Origin: Sphingomonadaceae bacterium
GTDB taxonomy: Bacteria > Pseudomonadota > Alphaproteobacteria > Sphingomonadales > Sphingomonadaceae
Reading direction: 5' to 3'
NCBI GenBank assembly: GCA_016000085.1
Contig: JAECRT010000001.1
Coordinates: 1 to 64,000 of the forward strand
DNA: 64,000 nucleotides
Part shown: positions 51,473 through 60,443 of the stretch, one piece after another
Numbering within the stretch: position 1 is the first letter of the stretch
Layout: every line of letters begins with the position of its first letter
Program-made: the position numbers and the translations under genes
Notes under the pieces: model-generated
Told to the model about the DNA's origin: nothing
Databases searched by the model: none
Seen by the model: only the letters and a program-made list of their open reading frames with translations

Positions 51473-52671
51473 GCTATGATCCCAATGCCAAGACCGCCGA
51501 TCTGCTGGCGCGGCTGCGTGCCTTCATGGATGCGCACATCTATCCCAATGAGAGGCGCTATTATGAGGAAGTGGCGACCGGTGATCGCTGGGCGCATGTC
51601 ACGCTGATCGACGAATTGAAGCCGTTGGCGAAGGAAGCGGGCCTCTGGAACCTGTTCCTGCCTGGAAGCAGCCATGGCGCGGGCCTCAGCAATCTCGAAT
51701 ATGCGCCGCTCTGTGAGGAGATGGGGCGGGTGCACTGGTGTCCCGCCGTGTTCAACTGCGCCGCGCCCGACACCGGCAATATGGAGACGCTGGAACGGTT
51801 CGGTACGGATGAGCATAAGGAGCGCTGGCTGAAACCGATGCTGGCGGGGGAGATGCGGTCTGCTTTCGCCATGACCGAACCGAGCGTCGCGTCGTCCGAT
51901 GCGACGAATATCGAAAGTTCGATTGTTCGGGATGGCGAGGATTATGTCATCAATGGCCGGAAATGGTGGATTTCGGGCATGGGAGAGGCGGATTGCGCGC
52001 TCATGATCTTCATGGGCAAGACGGATCCCTCAGCACCCAAGCATAAGCAACAGTCGATGATCCTGATCCCGCGTGACACACCGGGTATCACTGTGCTGCG
52101 ACCCATGACTGTGCTGGGTTATGATGATGCGCCGCATGGTCATATGGAGATATTGTTCGAAAATGTCCGCGTGCCGGCGGCCAACATGCTGCTGGGCGAG
52201 GGGAGGGGGTTCGAAATTGCGCAGGCACGGCTGGGGCCGGGGCGAATCCATCATTGCATGCGCATGGTCGGCATGGCCGAACGAGCGCTCGAAGCCATGT
52301 GTCGCCGGGTCAAATCCCGCGTCGCTTTTGGCAAACCGCTCGCCGAACAGGGCGTCATCATCGAACGGATCGCCAATAGCCGCATCATGATCGATCAGGC
52401 GCGACTGCTGACCCTACATGCCGCGCATCGCATGGATACAGTCGGCAACAAGGTCGCGAAGGCGGAGATTGCGATGATCAAGGTCGCTGCACCCAACATG
52501 GCCTGTCAGGTGATCGACTGGGCGATGCAGGCGCATGGCGCAGCGGGCATCAGTCAGGATTTCTTCCTGGCAAATTATTACGCCCATGCTCGCAAGATCC
52601 GCTTTGCCGACGGGCCGGACGAAGTGCACCGGCACCAACTGGGCCGGCTTGAGCTGGCGAAATATGGTTGA
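51469..52671 (+). CDS. acyl-CoA dehydrogenase, ACAD10/11-like
   Basis: This 400-residue flavoprotein of the acyl-CoA dehydrogenase fold is closest in pattern to the dehydrogenase part of ACAD10/11 ([78 protein letters not shown]). It is overlapped by a gene for an APH-type kinase, the other half of ACAD10/11. In those proteins and in the Pseudomonas levulinate enzymes LvaA/LvaC, a 4-hydroxyacyl-CoA is phosphorylated and then dephosphorylated by elimination on the ACAD-fold enzyme. The same may apply here. A plain alpha,beta-dehydrogenation is the alternative. Confidence 0.9.
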   Translation: MSYDPNAKTADLLARLRAFMDAHIYPNERRYYEEVATGDRWAHVTLIDELKPLAKEAGLWNLFLPGSSHGAGLSNLEYAPLCEEMGRVHWCPAVFNCAAPDTGNMETLERFGTDEHKERWLKPMLAGEMRSAFAMTEPSVASSDATNIESSIVRDGEDYVINGRKWWISGMGEADCALMIFMGKTDPSAPKHKQQSMILIPRDTPGITVLRPMTVLGYDDAPHGHMEILFENVRVPAANMLLGEGRGFEIAQARLGPGRIHHCMRMVGMAERALEAMCRRVKSRVAFGKPLAEQGVIIERIANSRIMIDQARLLTLHAAHRMDTVGNKVAKAEIAMIKVAAPNMACQVIDWAMQAHGAAGISQDFFLANYYAHARKIRFADGPDEVHRHQLGRLELAKYG

Positions 52672-53716
52672 GGCACGGGACGTTCATGCGCTTGACATGA
52701 CGCGGCTTGCGCCGTGGTTGCGGGACCACGTTCCGGGCGCGGACGGCACAATCGCGGCGGAGAAGTTTGCAGGAGGCCAGTCCAATCCGACCTACCTTCT
52801 GTCGATCGACGGCATGCCGCGCTTCGTGCTGCGTCGCAAGCCTGACGGCGTGCTGTTGCCTTCCGCCCATGCCGTGGAGCGGGAATATCGCGTGACCGAC
52901 GCGCTCAAGGATACGGCGGTGCCGGTCGCCCGGCCGTTGGCGCTGTGCGAGGATAGCGCCATTGTCGGCACGCCCTTTTTCGTGATGGACTATGCCAAGG
53001 GGCGCAATTTTTGGGACGCGCAACTACCCGAACTGGTTCCGGCCGAACGTGGGGCGGTCTATGACGAGATGAACCGGGTGCTGGCCGCGCTCCATGCCAT
53101 CGATCCGGTCGATGTAGGATTGCCCGACTATGGCAGGCCAGGCCAGTATTTTGCGCGGCAAGTGGCGCGCTGGACGAAGCAATATCGCGCCACGCAAACG
53201 CAGCCGATCGAGGCGATGGACCGGCTGATCGCATGGCTACCCGCCAACGATCCGGGACTGGAGGCGAGCCGGATCGTCCATGGTGATTTTCGCAACGACA
53301 ATATGATCTTCGCGGAGGATGAACCGCGCATCATTGCCGTGCTCGACTGGGAACTGTCGACACTGGGCCATCCGCTGGCCGATCTGGCCCAGCATGTCAT
53401 GGCCTGGCGCGTTCCGAAGGAGGGGTATCGCGGGCTGTCCGACGCCGATCTCCCTGCGCTCGGTATCCCGGCGGAGGCGGACTATGTGCGCCGCTATGGC
53501 GAACGTAGCGGCGTGGGCTCAATCGACCCCGATCATTGGCGCTATGCGCTGGTCTTCGCGATGTTCCGCAATGCGGGGATCCGGCAGGGCGTCTATCGCC
53601 GCGCGCTCGATGGCAATGCCTCGAACACGGCTGCGTCGATCCATGGCGCAAGGGCAGGCGAGATTGCGGGGCTTGCATGGCGGATTGCCTGTGGAGAGGA
53701 TGACGCACGGCTATGA
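52664..53716 (+). CDS. APH-type phosphotransferase, ACAD10/11-kinase-like
   Basis: This 350-residue small-molecule kinase of the aminoglycoside-phosphotransferase fold has [13 protein letters not shown] (glycine-rich loop), a Lys in VLRRKPDG, the catalytic loop [13 protein letters not shown] with Asp and Asn, and the metal-binding [17 protein letters not shown]. The text is typical of the kinases paired with acyl-CoA dehydrogenases rather than of antibiotic-resistance enzymes. It overlaps the upstream ACAD gene by eight bases and the downstream hydrolase by ATGA. Likely role: ATP-dependent phosphorylation of a hydroxyacyl-CoA, inferred from LvaA and ACAD10/11. Confidence 0.88.
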   Translation: MVEARDVHALDMTRLAPWLRDHVPGADGTIAAEKFAGGQSNPTYLLSIDGMPRFVLRRKPDGVLLPSAHAVEREYRVTDALKDTAVPVARPLALCEDSAIVGTPFFVMDYAKGRNFWDAQLPELVPAERGAVYDEMNRVLAALHAIDPVDVGLPDYGRPGQYFARQVARWTKQYRATQTQPIEAMDRLIAWLPANDPGLEASRIVHGDFRNDNMIFAEDEPRIIAVLDWELSTLGHPLADLAQHVMAWRVPKEGYRGLSDADLPALGIPAEADYVRRYGERSGVGSIDPDHWRYALVFAMFRNAGIRQGVYRRALDGNASNTAASIHGARAGEIAGLAWRIACGEDDARL

Positions 53717-54756
53717 AAGAACAGCGGATTAATGTTGGTGGCGGCTATCGGCTGCGCGCGGTCGAAGAGGGGACCGGACCGCTCGTCCTGATGGTGCATG
53801 GCTTCCCTGGCCTCGCCTGGTCCTGGCGACATCAGATGGCGCCGCTGGCTGCGGCTGGTTATCGCGCCATTGCAATTGACAGCCTGGGCTATGGCGGCAG
53901 CGACCGTCCGTCCGATCCGGCGGCCTATACCGCCGACCGGATGCAGGATTATCTGCTTGCTGTTCTCGATCATTATGGCGCTGACCGGGCAGTGATCGTG
54001 GGGCAGGATTTCGGCGCGCAATATGCCTGGAATATGGCGGTGCGCTCGCCCGAGCGGGTGGCGGCTCTCATCGCCACCATCCCGTATGATTTTGATATGG
54101 CCGGGCGTGCGATGCTGGGCAGCGCGCCCGTCCTGCCCGCCGATGCGCCCGCACGGCCCGACGCGTCCTCACCGGATCGCAGCCCCAACGAACGCTTTGC
54201 GGCAATGGCGCGCGAGCATTTCGTGCACTTCCACTATTTCCAACAGGTCGGTCCGGCCGAGCGTGAATTGGCCGAACGGGTGCCGGAATTTCTGGCCGGG
54301 CTGTTCCACGAACTGTCCGCTGAAGGCGATTTGTGGCGATGGAAGACGGTGCCTTCGGAGGGGAGCGGCTATCTCGATGTGCTACCGTCCGCGCCGCCCT
54401 TGCCTTGGCCTTGGCTCAGCGAAGCGGAGTTTGATCGCTTTGTGGCGGGCTATAATCATGCCGATCCGATGTTGCGCTTCATCGGCGGCCTCAACAGCTA
54501 CCGCACGGCTGACGCCAATTGGCGGATCGGCAAGGATTGGGCCGACCATGATGTCGTAACACCTACCCTGTTCCTTTATGGCGAAAATGATCCGTCCTTC
54601 GGCTTTTTCCCCGATTGGGAGGCGCGGTTGCGGGCGCGTGTGCCGGGCCTCCGAAAAATCGTGGGTGTGCCTGGAGCGGGCCATTTCGTGCAGCAGGAGA
54701 CGCCTGACGCCTTTAACACCGCCTTGCTCGACTTTTTGGCTGAGACGAGGGTGTGA
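53713..54756 (+). CDS. alpha/beta hydrolase, epoxide-hydrolase-like
   Basis: This 347-residue alpha/beta-hydrolase has the oxyanion motif HGFPG near residue 29, a nucleophile Asp99 in VGQDFGAQ (as in epoxide hydrolases and haloalkane dehalogenases), and His324 in GAGHFVQQE. The cap region contains HFHYFQQVGPAE with candidate Tyr. An Asp nucleophile argues for epoxide opening or dehalogenation rather than ester or lactone hydrolysis, where Ser is usual. It overlaps the kinase and TIM-barrel genes by four bases on each side. It may act on an epoxide formed in the pathway; the substrate is unknown. Confidence 0.9.
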   Translation: MKEQRINVGGGYRLRAVEEGTGPLVLMVHGFPGLAWSWRHQMAPLAAAGYRAIAIDSLGYGGSDRPSDPAAYTADRMQDYLLAVLDHYGADRAVIVGQDFGAQYAWNMAVRSPERVAALIATIPYDFDMAGRAMLGSAPVLPADAPARPDASSPDRSPNERFAAMAREHFVHFHYFQQVGPAERELAERVPEFLAGLFHELSAEGDLWRWKTVPSEGSGYLDVLPSAPPLPWPWLSEAEFDRFVAGYNHADPMLRFIGGLNSYRTADANWRIGKDWADHDVVTPTLFLYGENDPSFGFFPDWEARLRARVPGLRKIVGVPGAGHFVQQETPDAFNTALLDFLAETRV

Positions 54757-55592
54757 AGGACAGGTTGCGCTTCGCCGGGCATCTGGGACTGCGTGCTCCG
54801 GATCGGCCATTGCTCGCGCATCTGGGGCGGTCAGTCGATCCGCTCGACCAGATCGATGCCCTTGCCGATCATGGTTTCGCGGGCGTGCAGGATCTGTTTC
54901 TAAAGCTGCGCCCGCTGGCCGAGCAGGCAGCGATGGCGGCGCATATGGCGCGGCGAGGCCTTGTCTTGTCGAGCTTTGGCGGCGATCCGATGCACTGGAA
55001 CACGCCGCTCTGGAGCGCCGAGGACGAAGCCGGGCGGGGCGCGCTGCAAGCGAGCGTGACCCTGAGTTGCGACCTTGCGACACTCTGTGGCGGGACGGGC
55101 GCTGTGTGCGTCGCGGGCCATGACCCGAACCGATCGCGGCAGGCCCAGATTGCGGCGATGACCGAAAATCTGAAGCGTCATGCCGAAGCGGCTGCGCGCG
55201 TCGGACTTATGCTGCTCGTCGAGCCGATCGCCGAGAACCGTATTGCCGGGCTATTGCTTCATCGGCTGGAGGACGGGCTCGACATGGTGCAGGCCGTCGC
55301 CATGCCTTCGGTGCGGCTGTTGTTTGACGTGGGCCATGTCGCCATGATGGGCCATGACGTACCATCCGCGCTCGAGATGTGTCAGGGCGCGATCGGCCTC
55401 ATACAGTTGGCGGATATACCCGATCGCGTTGACCCCGGCCTGGGGGCGCTCGATTGCGCGGGGATACTGCGCCAGATTGCGAAACTGGGCTATTCTGCTC
55501 CGATCGAACTGGAGTTCGAGCCGGTGGACCAGACGGCGGACGGCGAAACGCGGATGCTCTCCCGCCTCACGCGGCTCATCGAGTCCTCCTGA
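54753..55592 (+). CDS. sugar phosphate isomerase/epimerase-like TIM barrel
   Basis: This 279-residue xylose-isomerase-like TIM barrel resembles hydroxypyruvate isomerases. Metal-ligand candidates are Glu in MLLVEPIAENR, Asp/His in RLLFDVGHVA and Glu in IELEFEP. The GTG at 54753 overlaps the hydrolase stop (GTGTGA). Last gene of the six-gene operon. Like its distant relative at 14075-14923, it sits in a catabolic operon without sugar genes, so a keto/hydroxy isomerisation of a non-sugar intermediate may be its job; this is inference. Confidence 0.85.
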   Translation: MKDRLRFAGHLGLRAPDRPLLAHLGRSVDPLDQIDALADHGFAGVQDLFLKLRPLAEQAAMAAHMARRGLVLSSFGGDPMHWNTPLWSAEDEAGRGALQASVTLSCDLATLCGGTGAVCVAGHDPNRSRQAQIAAMTENLKRHAEAAARVGLMLLVEPIAENRIAGLLLHRLEDGLDMVQAVAMPSVRLLFDVGHVAMMGHDVPSALEMCQGAIGLIQLADIPDRVDPGLGALDCAGILRQIAKLGYSAPIELEFEPVDQTADGETRMLSRLTRLIESS

Positions 55593-55743
55593 TCCTAGAG
55601 CTTGCCGCTTGCTTGCCAGGACGCGGCCATGGTCGCGTCGTCGTGATGGCGCTACAAATATCTCTGCGGCAGCAGCCCGCCCCTGACACGCTCCACAACA
55701 TCGCGATGATGGGGCTGGCGTCCGATTGCCATATTTCAGCATA

Positions 55744-55752
55744 TGCGTATCA
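55744..55752 (-). promoter_or_regulatory. TACGCA-type motif upstream of SnoaL operon
   Basis: TGCGTATCA (TGATACGCA on the minus strand) in ATATGCGTATCATTG lies 85 bases before the ATG at 55837. A palindromic TAACGCGTTA-like word (TAACGCGTAA) lies at 55805-55814. The same nine bases occur at 21331-21339. Confidence 0.42.
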
Positions 55753-55836
55753 TTGACCCTCTTTTAGAACGATTATAACAATGCGTTATATCAATATAAT
55801 TCTGTAACGCGTAATGGCGTGCGAGCGGAGGTGTCG

Positions 55837-56352
55837 ATGACACAGGAATGGCTTGATCGGATGGCGCTGCAAGACCTGGTCATGCGATATTGCCGGGGGT
55901 GTGACCGGCGCGACTTCTCCCTCGTGCGGTCGCTTTATCATGACGATGCGATCGACGATCACGGGACGATGTTTACAGGCTCGCCGGATGCGTTCGTTGC
56001 CTGGCTGCCGGAGGTCACGGCACATTGGTCACTGACGCGGCATTGTATCAGCAACAGCCTGTTCGTGATCGATGGAGATAAGGCGGAAGGCGAGCATTAT
56101 GTCGAGGCGTGGCATCGCACGCATGGCCCGGAAGCCAAGCTGTTCGTCGCGCTGGGCCGCTATCTCGACCGCTACGAAAGGCGCAACAGCATCTGGAAAT
56201 TCAGCTACCGCAGTCTGGTTTTTGATCATGGCTCTATTGTGCCCGTCGACGATGCGGCGATGGTGCGCATGGGACAGGACGCGCCCAATGGACGAGCAGA
56301 TCGCGATGACCCCTCCTTTTCCTACCCCTTACTGGCGGGTCTGGCCGCATGA
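55837..56352 (+). CDS. SnoaL-like (NTF2-fold) protein
   Basis: This 171-residue SnoaL_4 protein opens with WLDRMALQDLVMRYCRGCDR (Tyr and Asp at the usual catalytic places), continues with HWSLTRHCISNSLFVIDGDK (central His) and ends with WKFSYRSLVFDHGSIVPVDD. The ATG at 55837 has GGAGG five bases upstream. It starts an operon with a zinc alcohol dehydrogenase and an SDR, overlapping the former by ATGA. Reaction unknown. Confidence 0.86.
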   Translation: MTQEWLDRMALQDLVMRYCRGCDRRDFSLVRSLYHDDAIDDHGTMFTGSPDAFVAWLPEVTAHWSLTRHCISNSLFVIDGDKAEGEHYVEAWHRTHGPEAKLFVALGRYLDRYERRNSIWKFSYRSLVFDHGSIVPVDDAAMVRMGQDAPNGRADRDDPSFSYPLLAGLAA

Positions 56353-57422
56353 GGGGCGCGGTTTGGGATGGGCGCGAACTGTTTGTCACCGATAGGCTGG
56401 ACTTGCGGCCTGTCGGGGTGGGGGAGGTGCGCGTCCAGGTCTTGCGATCGGGCATCTGTCATACAGACCTCAGCATGATGACGCCGCATCTGCCCCAATT
56501 GCCCATCGTCCTGGGGCATGAAGCGGCGGGAGAGGTCGTGGAACTCGGCGAGGGCGTGGAAGGCTGGTCCATCGGCGATCGCGTCGCCGTGGGTACGCAG
56601 ACGCCCTGCGGGATTTGCCGTGAATGCCTGCGGGCAGAGCCGCACAATTGCGACATCAACTGGGGTTTCGCCCCGAATTTTCCCTTCTTGCTTGACGGCG
56701 CTCCGGTCGCGTCCTTCGCCAACGTTTCGTCCTTCGCCGGAGAAATCCTGGTCAAGGCGTCGCAACTCTTCGCTGTGGATGACCTGCCTCCCGAAGAAGG
56801 CGCGCTGATCGGTTGCGCGGTATCGACCGGGGTATGCGCTTCACGGGTACTGGGCCGAGTGCGCGCGGACGATACAGTTGTCGTGTTCGGCATCGGTGGC
56901 ATCGGCGTCAACGCCATCCAAGGCGCGCGGGGGATGGGCGCGCGAGTGATCGCGGTGGACGCCAATCCGGGCAAGGAGGCGGTCGCACGGCAATTCGGTG
57001 CCACCGACTTCGTACTGGCAGAGACGACGCAGGATGCGCCGACCGGGGCGGCGGCGCTCGCACAGGTCTATGGACCGATCGATGTCGTCATCGAGTGCAG
57101 CGGGGCGGTCACTGCGATCGAAACGGCGCTACGCTGCATCAAGCGCGGTGGCCGGGTGGTGTTGATCGGCATGTCGCGGCCTGGTGCGCTTGCCAGCCTG
57201 CCGCTCGATGGGTTTGTGATGGGCGGAGAGGTGATTGCGACAATGAATGGCGGTGCCTTGCCCGACCGCGACTATCCCGAGCTTATCGCCCAAGCGCGCG
57301 ATGGTCGGCTCAATCTGGCCGATCAGGTCAGTGGAGTCTGGCCGCTCGACCAGATCGCCGAAGCCATCGCCGCCCTGAAGGCAGGCGAGGTCACCCGCGC
57401 GCTCGTCGATATGACAGTCTAA
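56349..57422 (+). CDS. zinc-dependent alcohol dehydrogenase (class III-like MDR)
   Basis: This 357-residue zinc alcohol dehydrogenase has SGICHTDLS (catalytic Cys), GHEAAG, and the complete structural zinc loop CGICRECLRAEPHNC. The nucleotide motif is FGIGGIGVNAIQGARGMGA followed by VDANPGK, so NAD is likely. The second half of the catalytic site is GCAVSTGVCAS. It resembles the group with mycothiol/glutathione-type and long-chain alcohol dehydrogenases. It overlaps the SnoaL stop by four bases. The substrate is unknown. Confidence 0.92.
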   Translation: MRGAVWDGRELFVTDRLDLRPVGVGEVRVQVLRSGICHTDLSMMTPHLPQLPIVLGHEAAGEVVELGEGVEGWSIGDRVAVGTQTPCGICRECLRAEPHNCDINWGFAPNFPFLLDGAPVASFANVSSFAGEILVKASQLFAVDDLPPEEGALIGCAVSTGVCASRVLGRVRADDTVVVFGIGGIGVNAIQGARGMGARVIAVDANPGKEAVARQFGATDFVLAETTQDAPTGAAALAQVYGPIDVVIECSGAVTAIETALRCIKRGGRVVLIGMSRPGALASLPLDGFVMGGEVIATMNGGALPDRDYPELIAQARDGRLNLADQVSGVWPLDQIAEAIAALKAGEVTRALVDMTV

Positions 57423-57444
57423 TAAGCAATTATAGGAGAGGCAC

Positions 57445-58224
57445 TTGAATAAAGAGATTCTGCCACTTTTGGCGTCGCCCTCAACCGGAGCTGTCATCAC
57501 TGGCGGCGCCTCCGGCCTGGGATTCGCTTCGGCCCGCGCACTCGCCGCAGTCGGCCGTCCTGTCGCGATCTGGGATATCAACGGACAACGCGCATCCTCG
57601 GCTGCCGACGCCATACAGGCCGAATTCGGGACTGTTGCCGTGGGCTATGGCGTCGATGTTCGCGATCCAGAAGCGATCCAGAACGCGGCGAACCAGACCC
57701 GTGAAGCGCTGCCTTCTATCGGCGGGATCGTCCACTGTGCAGGCATCGTAGATGTCGCGTCGCTCGACGGGATCACGATCGAATCCTGGGATGATGGCAT
57801 CAATATCCATCTGCGCCCAATCGTCCTGCTTTTGCAGGCCTTTTTGGAGGATATGAAGCGCGTACCGGGCTCGGCGATGGTGGCAACGGCATCGATCAAC
57901 GCCACTTTGGGAAATTCGATGAACCCGGTCTATACGGCGGCCAAGGGCGGGGTGCTTTCGCTGGTCCGCTCGCTTGCGGATCGGCTGGGGCAGGAAGGCA
58001 TCCGGATCAATTCCATTTCCCCGGGACAGATCATGACGCCGATGATGAAGCCATCGATCGATGCGCTTGAGCCGCGCCATTTCGAAAAACGGATACTGCT
58101 TGATCGTATCGGCGAACCCGAGGAAATAGGTCGTGTCGTGCGGTTCCTGCTGTCTGACGAGGCGAGCTATATTACCGCATCCGAGATTGTCGTGGATGGT
58201 GGGAATATTTCTTCCCAGCGCTGA
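57445..58224 (+). CDS. short-chain dehydrogenase/reductase (SDR)
   Basis: This 259-residue SDR has TGGASGLG near residue 20, HCAG in place of NNAG, a catalytic Ser in ATASINA and YTAAK near 158. Asp in IWDINGQ suggests NAD. The C-terminus is VVDGGNISSQR. The start is a TTG at 57445 with AGGAGAG at the right distance; no ATG is available. It ends the SnoaL-ADH-SDR operon, 22 bases after the ADH gene. Substrate unknown. Confidence 0.9.
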   Translation: MNKEILPLLASPSTGAVITGGASGLGFASARALAAVGRPVAIWDINGQRASSAADAIQAEFGTVAVGYGVDVRDPEAIQNAANQTREALPSIGGIVHCAGIVDVASLDGITIESWDDGINIHLRPIVLLLQAFLEDMKRVPGSAMVATASINATLGNSMNPVYTAAKGGVLSLVRSLADRLGQEGIRINSISPGQIMTPMMKPSIDALEPRHFEKRILLDRIGEPEEIGRVVRFLLSDEASYITASEIVVDGGNISSQR

Positions 58225-58597
58225 GCAGGCATGAAATCGTTATCAGCGAGAACGGGTCTGACTGCGCCGATATCTTCGCACTGTGATGCAAGCCTTAAGG
58301 ATGGCCGTCGCGATCATGGCGTTCACCTTTGCCAACCGCGCAAACCGTAATATCGCGGACATAGATCATATCATGTTCGCGAAACGCGGCCCTCTTTTCA
58401 GGACCGCGTGGTTCGTTCTTTCAGCATTTGCTAGCATGTCGCGCGCGGAAAATGCTATTATGCGTTGTATTTTATGCTACCTTATGCGCGAAGCATGGCG
58501 CAGTTCGACGGAAGCCCTTGGTTTCCGCGATCGAGCGGGCAGGCAGGAGAGGTCAAGCAATGACGATCAAGCATACTATATGCCGAGTTGAGCGGTA
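58225..58597. other. 373-base intergenic region between dehydrogenase units
   Basis: No gene is seen. A terminator-like hairpin lies at 58380-58415. The following AT-rich part holds three related words, TATGCGTTG (58460), TATGCTACC (58474) and TATGCGCGA (58484), which resemble the TACGCA/TGCGTA motif but do not match it exactly. The leader contains AGGAGAGG at 58545 without a nearby start; the ATG at 58598 has a weaker purine stretch. Confidence 0.4.
58380..58415 (+). terminator. hairpin after the SDR gene
   Basis: CGAA-ACGCGG (58380-58389) pairs with CCGCGT-GG-TTCG (58404-58415) around a 14-base loop, and TTCTTTCAG follows. It probably ends the SnoaL-ADH-SDR transcript. Confidence 0.45.
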
Positions 58598-59620
58598 ATG
58601 CGCGCTGCCGTTTTTCATGCAGTCGGCAAGCCGCTAGTGGTGGAAAATGTCCCTGATCCCATTCCGGCTTCCGACCAAGTAATCTTGCAGGTCGCCAACG
58701 CCGGCATTTGCGGGTCGGATCTGCACATGGTGGAAAATCCAAACATGACGCCCGGCATTATCCTGGGACATGAGTTTGCCGGTACGATCGCGGCGATTGG
58801 CAGCGCGGTAACGGGGCAATGGAAGGTTGGTGATAGGGTCACTGCACTGCCGCTCAACGCCTGCCATGACTGCGCCGCCTGTGATGCCGATCTGCTGGCG
58901 CTCTGCCCGGATAATTTGTTCACCGGAACTACGCCACTTGTGCAGGGTGCGTACGCGCAATTCGTCGGCGCGCGGGCAAATATGCTCCAGCGCCTGCCCG
59001 ATGGTGTGACTTTTGAGGAAGGGGCGATGATCGAGCCGCTGGCGGTCGGCCATCATACCGTTTCCAGGGCCGATATGCCCAAGGGCGCCGCCGTGCTGGT
59101 GCTGGGCGCCGGACCGATCGGTATCGCGGTGTCGATTTTCGCCCGCCACGCGGGAGCGCGCCATGTCGTGGTGAGCGAGCGTTCGCCCGACCGGCGCGGT
59201 CTTGCACTGGCCATCGGAGCGACCGCAGTGATCGACCCGCAGGCAGAGGATGTGGCGACGGCCTTCGCCCGCGAGACTGGCGGCCAGCGGCCGCACGTCG
59301 TGTTCGAATGCGTCGGATTGCCCGGCATATTGAATGAAGCGATCCAACTCGTCGCTATTCGCGGCCAAATTGTCGTTGCGGGGGTGATCCTCGAACAAGA
59401 TAAAATCCTGCCGATAGTCGCACTGGGCAAGGAAGTGACGATCCGATACAGTCAGGCCTATACCGAGCGCGACTTCGCGGCGGTCATCAATGCCGTTGCG
59501 ACAGGGGCTGTAAAACCTGGGCCGATCCACACATCGACTGTAAGTTTGGACGAACTGCCAACTGCCTTCGAAGCGCTGCGCGCACAGCCGCGCGAATGTA
59601 AAGTGCTGATACGGCCCTGA
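58598..59620 (+). CDS. zinc-dependent alcohol dehydrogenase (sorbitol/threonine DH-like MDR)
   Basis: This 340-residue zinc MDR has GICGSDLHM (catalytic Cys), GHEFAG and a structural-zinc loop with altered Cys spacing (CHDCAACDADLLALC). The nucleotide motif is GAGPIGIAVSIFARHAGA followed by VVSERSPDR. It should oxidise a secondary alcohol on a ring or sugar-like compound. It starts a unit with the 229-residue unknown at 59664, 43 bases apart. Substrate unknown. Confidence 0.9.
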   Translation: MRAAVFHAVGKPLVVENVPDPIPASDQVILQVANAGICGSDLHMVENPNMTPGIILGHEFAGTIAAIGSAVTGQWKVGDRVTALPLNACHDCAACDADLLALCPDNLFTGTTPLVQGAYAQFVGARANMLQRLPDGVTFEEGAMIEPLAVGHHTVSRADMPKGAAVLVLGAGPIGIAVSIFARHAGARHVVVSERSPDRRGLALAIGATAVIDPQAEDVATAFARETGGQRPHVVFECVGLPGILNEAIQLVAIRGQIVVAGVILEQDKILPIVALGKEVTIRYSQAYTERDFAAVINAVATGAVKPGPIHTSTVSLDELPTAFEALRAQPRECKVLIRP

Positions 59621-59663
59621 TACGACTGTGCCGACATGCGATATCGAACAGAGGATAATGACA

Positions 59664-60353
59664 ATGGCAACATTATTGGAAAAACCGGCAGAGTTTAAGG
59701 GCGCGCGGTCCATGGGTCATATGGCGCTGCACTACAAGACCAAGGAGGATGGGCCACTCGCCGCCCGGCTTCTTTCGATGCTGGGCTATGTCGAAACGCA
59801 GGATCTGTTATTGCCTAATGGCTCGCATTTCTACCGTTTCGTGGTGGATCCGCGCCATAGTCCACGTGGAGACGGCATAGTGTATGTGTCGGTCATTCCA
59901 GACGCCCAGCGCGATCTGACGAAGGCGATCCACGAAGCGCTCGGCGTGGGCACGGATCACGAACATGCCACGGTCGTCGCGATGCGGGAAAAGTTGGAAG
60001 AGGATCCGGAATACAGCTTCCACTATGGAACCTTGATGGAGAGCCTGGAGGATCTGGAAAACATCTTTCTGGCGCTTGAGGATGCCAACAAGAATGATCC
60101 CCAGCTAAAGGGCCGCTTGAAGCTGGTCTATAATCGGGGCTTGCCTGGCAACTCGGATGTCGACGCACGGCTCGACGCTTCGCCGATTTATGGCGGTGTG
60201 ACCCGCTATGCCTATGGGAAGAACGGCGTACAGGCATTTGTTGAAACGGACATTCTCGCGAGCGGCGTGCTTGGCGAAACCATGATGCTGGAATTCGACT
60301 ATGTGTTTCCGGGCTATGACCGCCATGTGCTGTCCATCGTCGAATGGGAATGA
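59664..60353 (+). CDS. uncharacterised protein, possibly VOC-related
   Basis: I do not recognise this 229-residue protein with certainty. The N-terminal half (SMGHMALHYKTKEDGPLAAR, then LLSMLGYVETQDLLLPNG) reads like a VOC-fold first module with HMALHY in place of the metal-binding strand, and the C-terminal half (VFPGYDRHVLSIVEWE) ends in a similar strand. The middle (HEHATVVAMREKLEEDPEYS) is charged and helical. The ATG at 59664 is eight bases after AGAGGA; one at 59658 is too close. It follows the ADH gene. No membrane segments or signal peptide are visible. Confidence 0.75.
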   Translation: MATLLEKPAEFKGARSMGHMALHYKTKEDGPLAARLLSMLGYVETQDLLLPNGSHFYRFVVDPRHSPRGDGIVYVSVIPDAQRDLTKAIHEALGVGTDHEHATVVAMREKLEEDPEYSFHYGTLMESLEDLENIFLALEDANKNDPQLKGRLKLVYNRGLPGNSDVDARLDASPIYGGVTRYAYGKNGVQAFVETDILASGVLGETMMLEFDYVFPGYDRHVLSIVEWE

Positions 60354-60443
60354 GGTCGTCGGTGTCGCGTTCCTGAAGTCGTCCGGGATGCGCAGTCATG
60401 GCGATCTCGTGACTTGCTCACGGGCATCTGATCATGGAGAGGC

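Noticed and set aside
52664-53716. Aminoglycoside-resistance kinase
   Set aside because: The fold is the same, but overlap with an ACAD10/11-like dehydrogenase gene and the paired-kinase text favour an acyl-CoA-related role.
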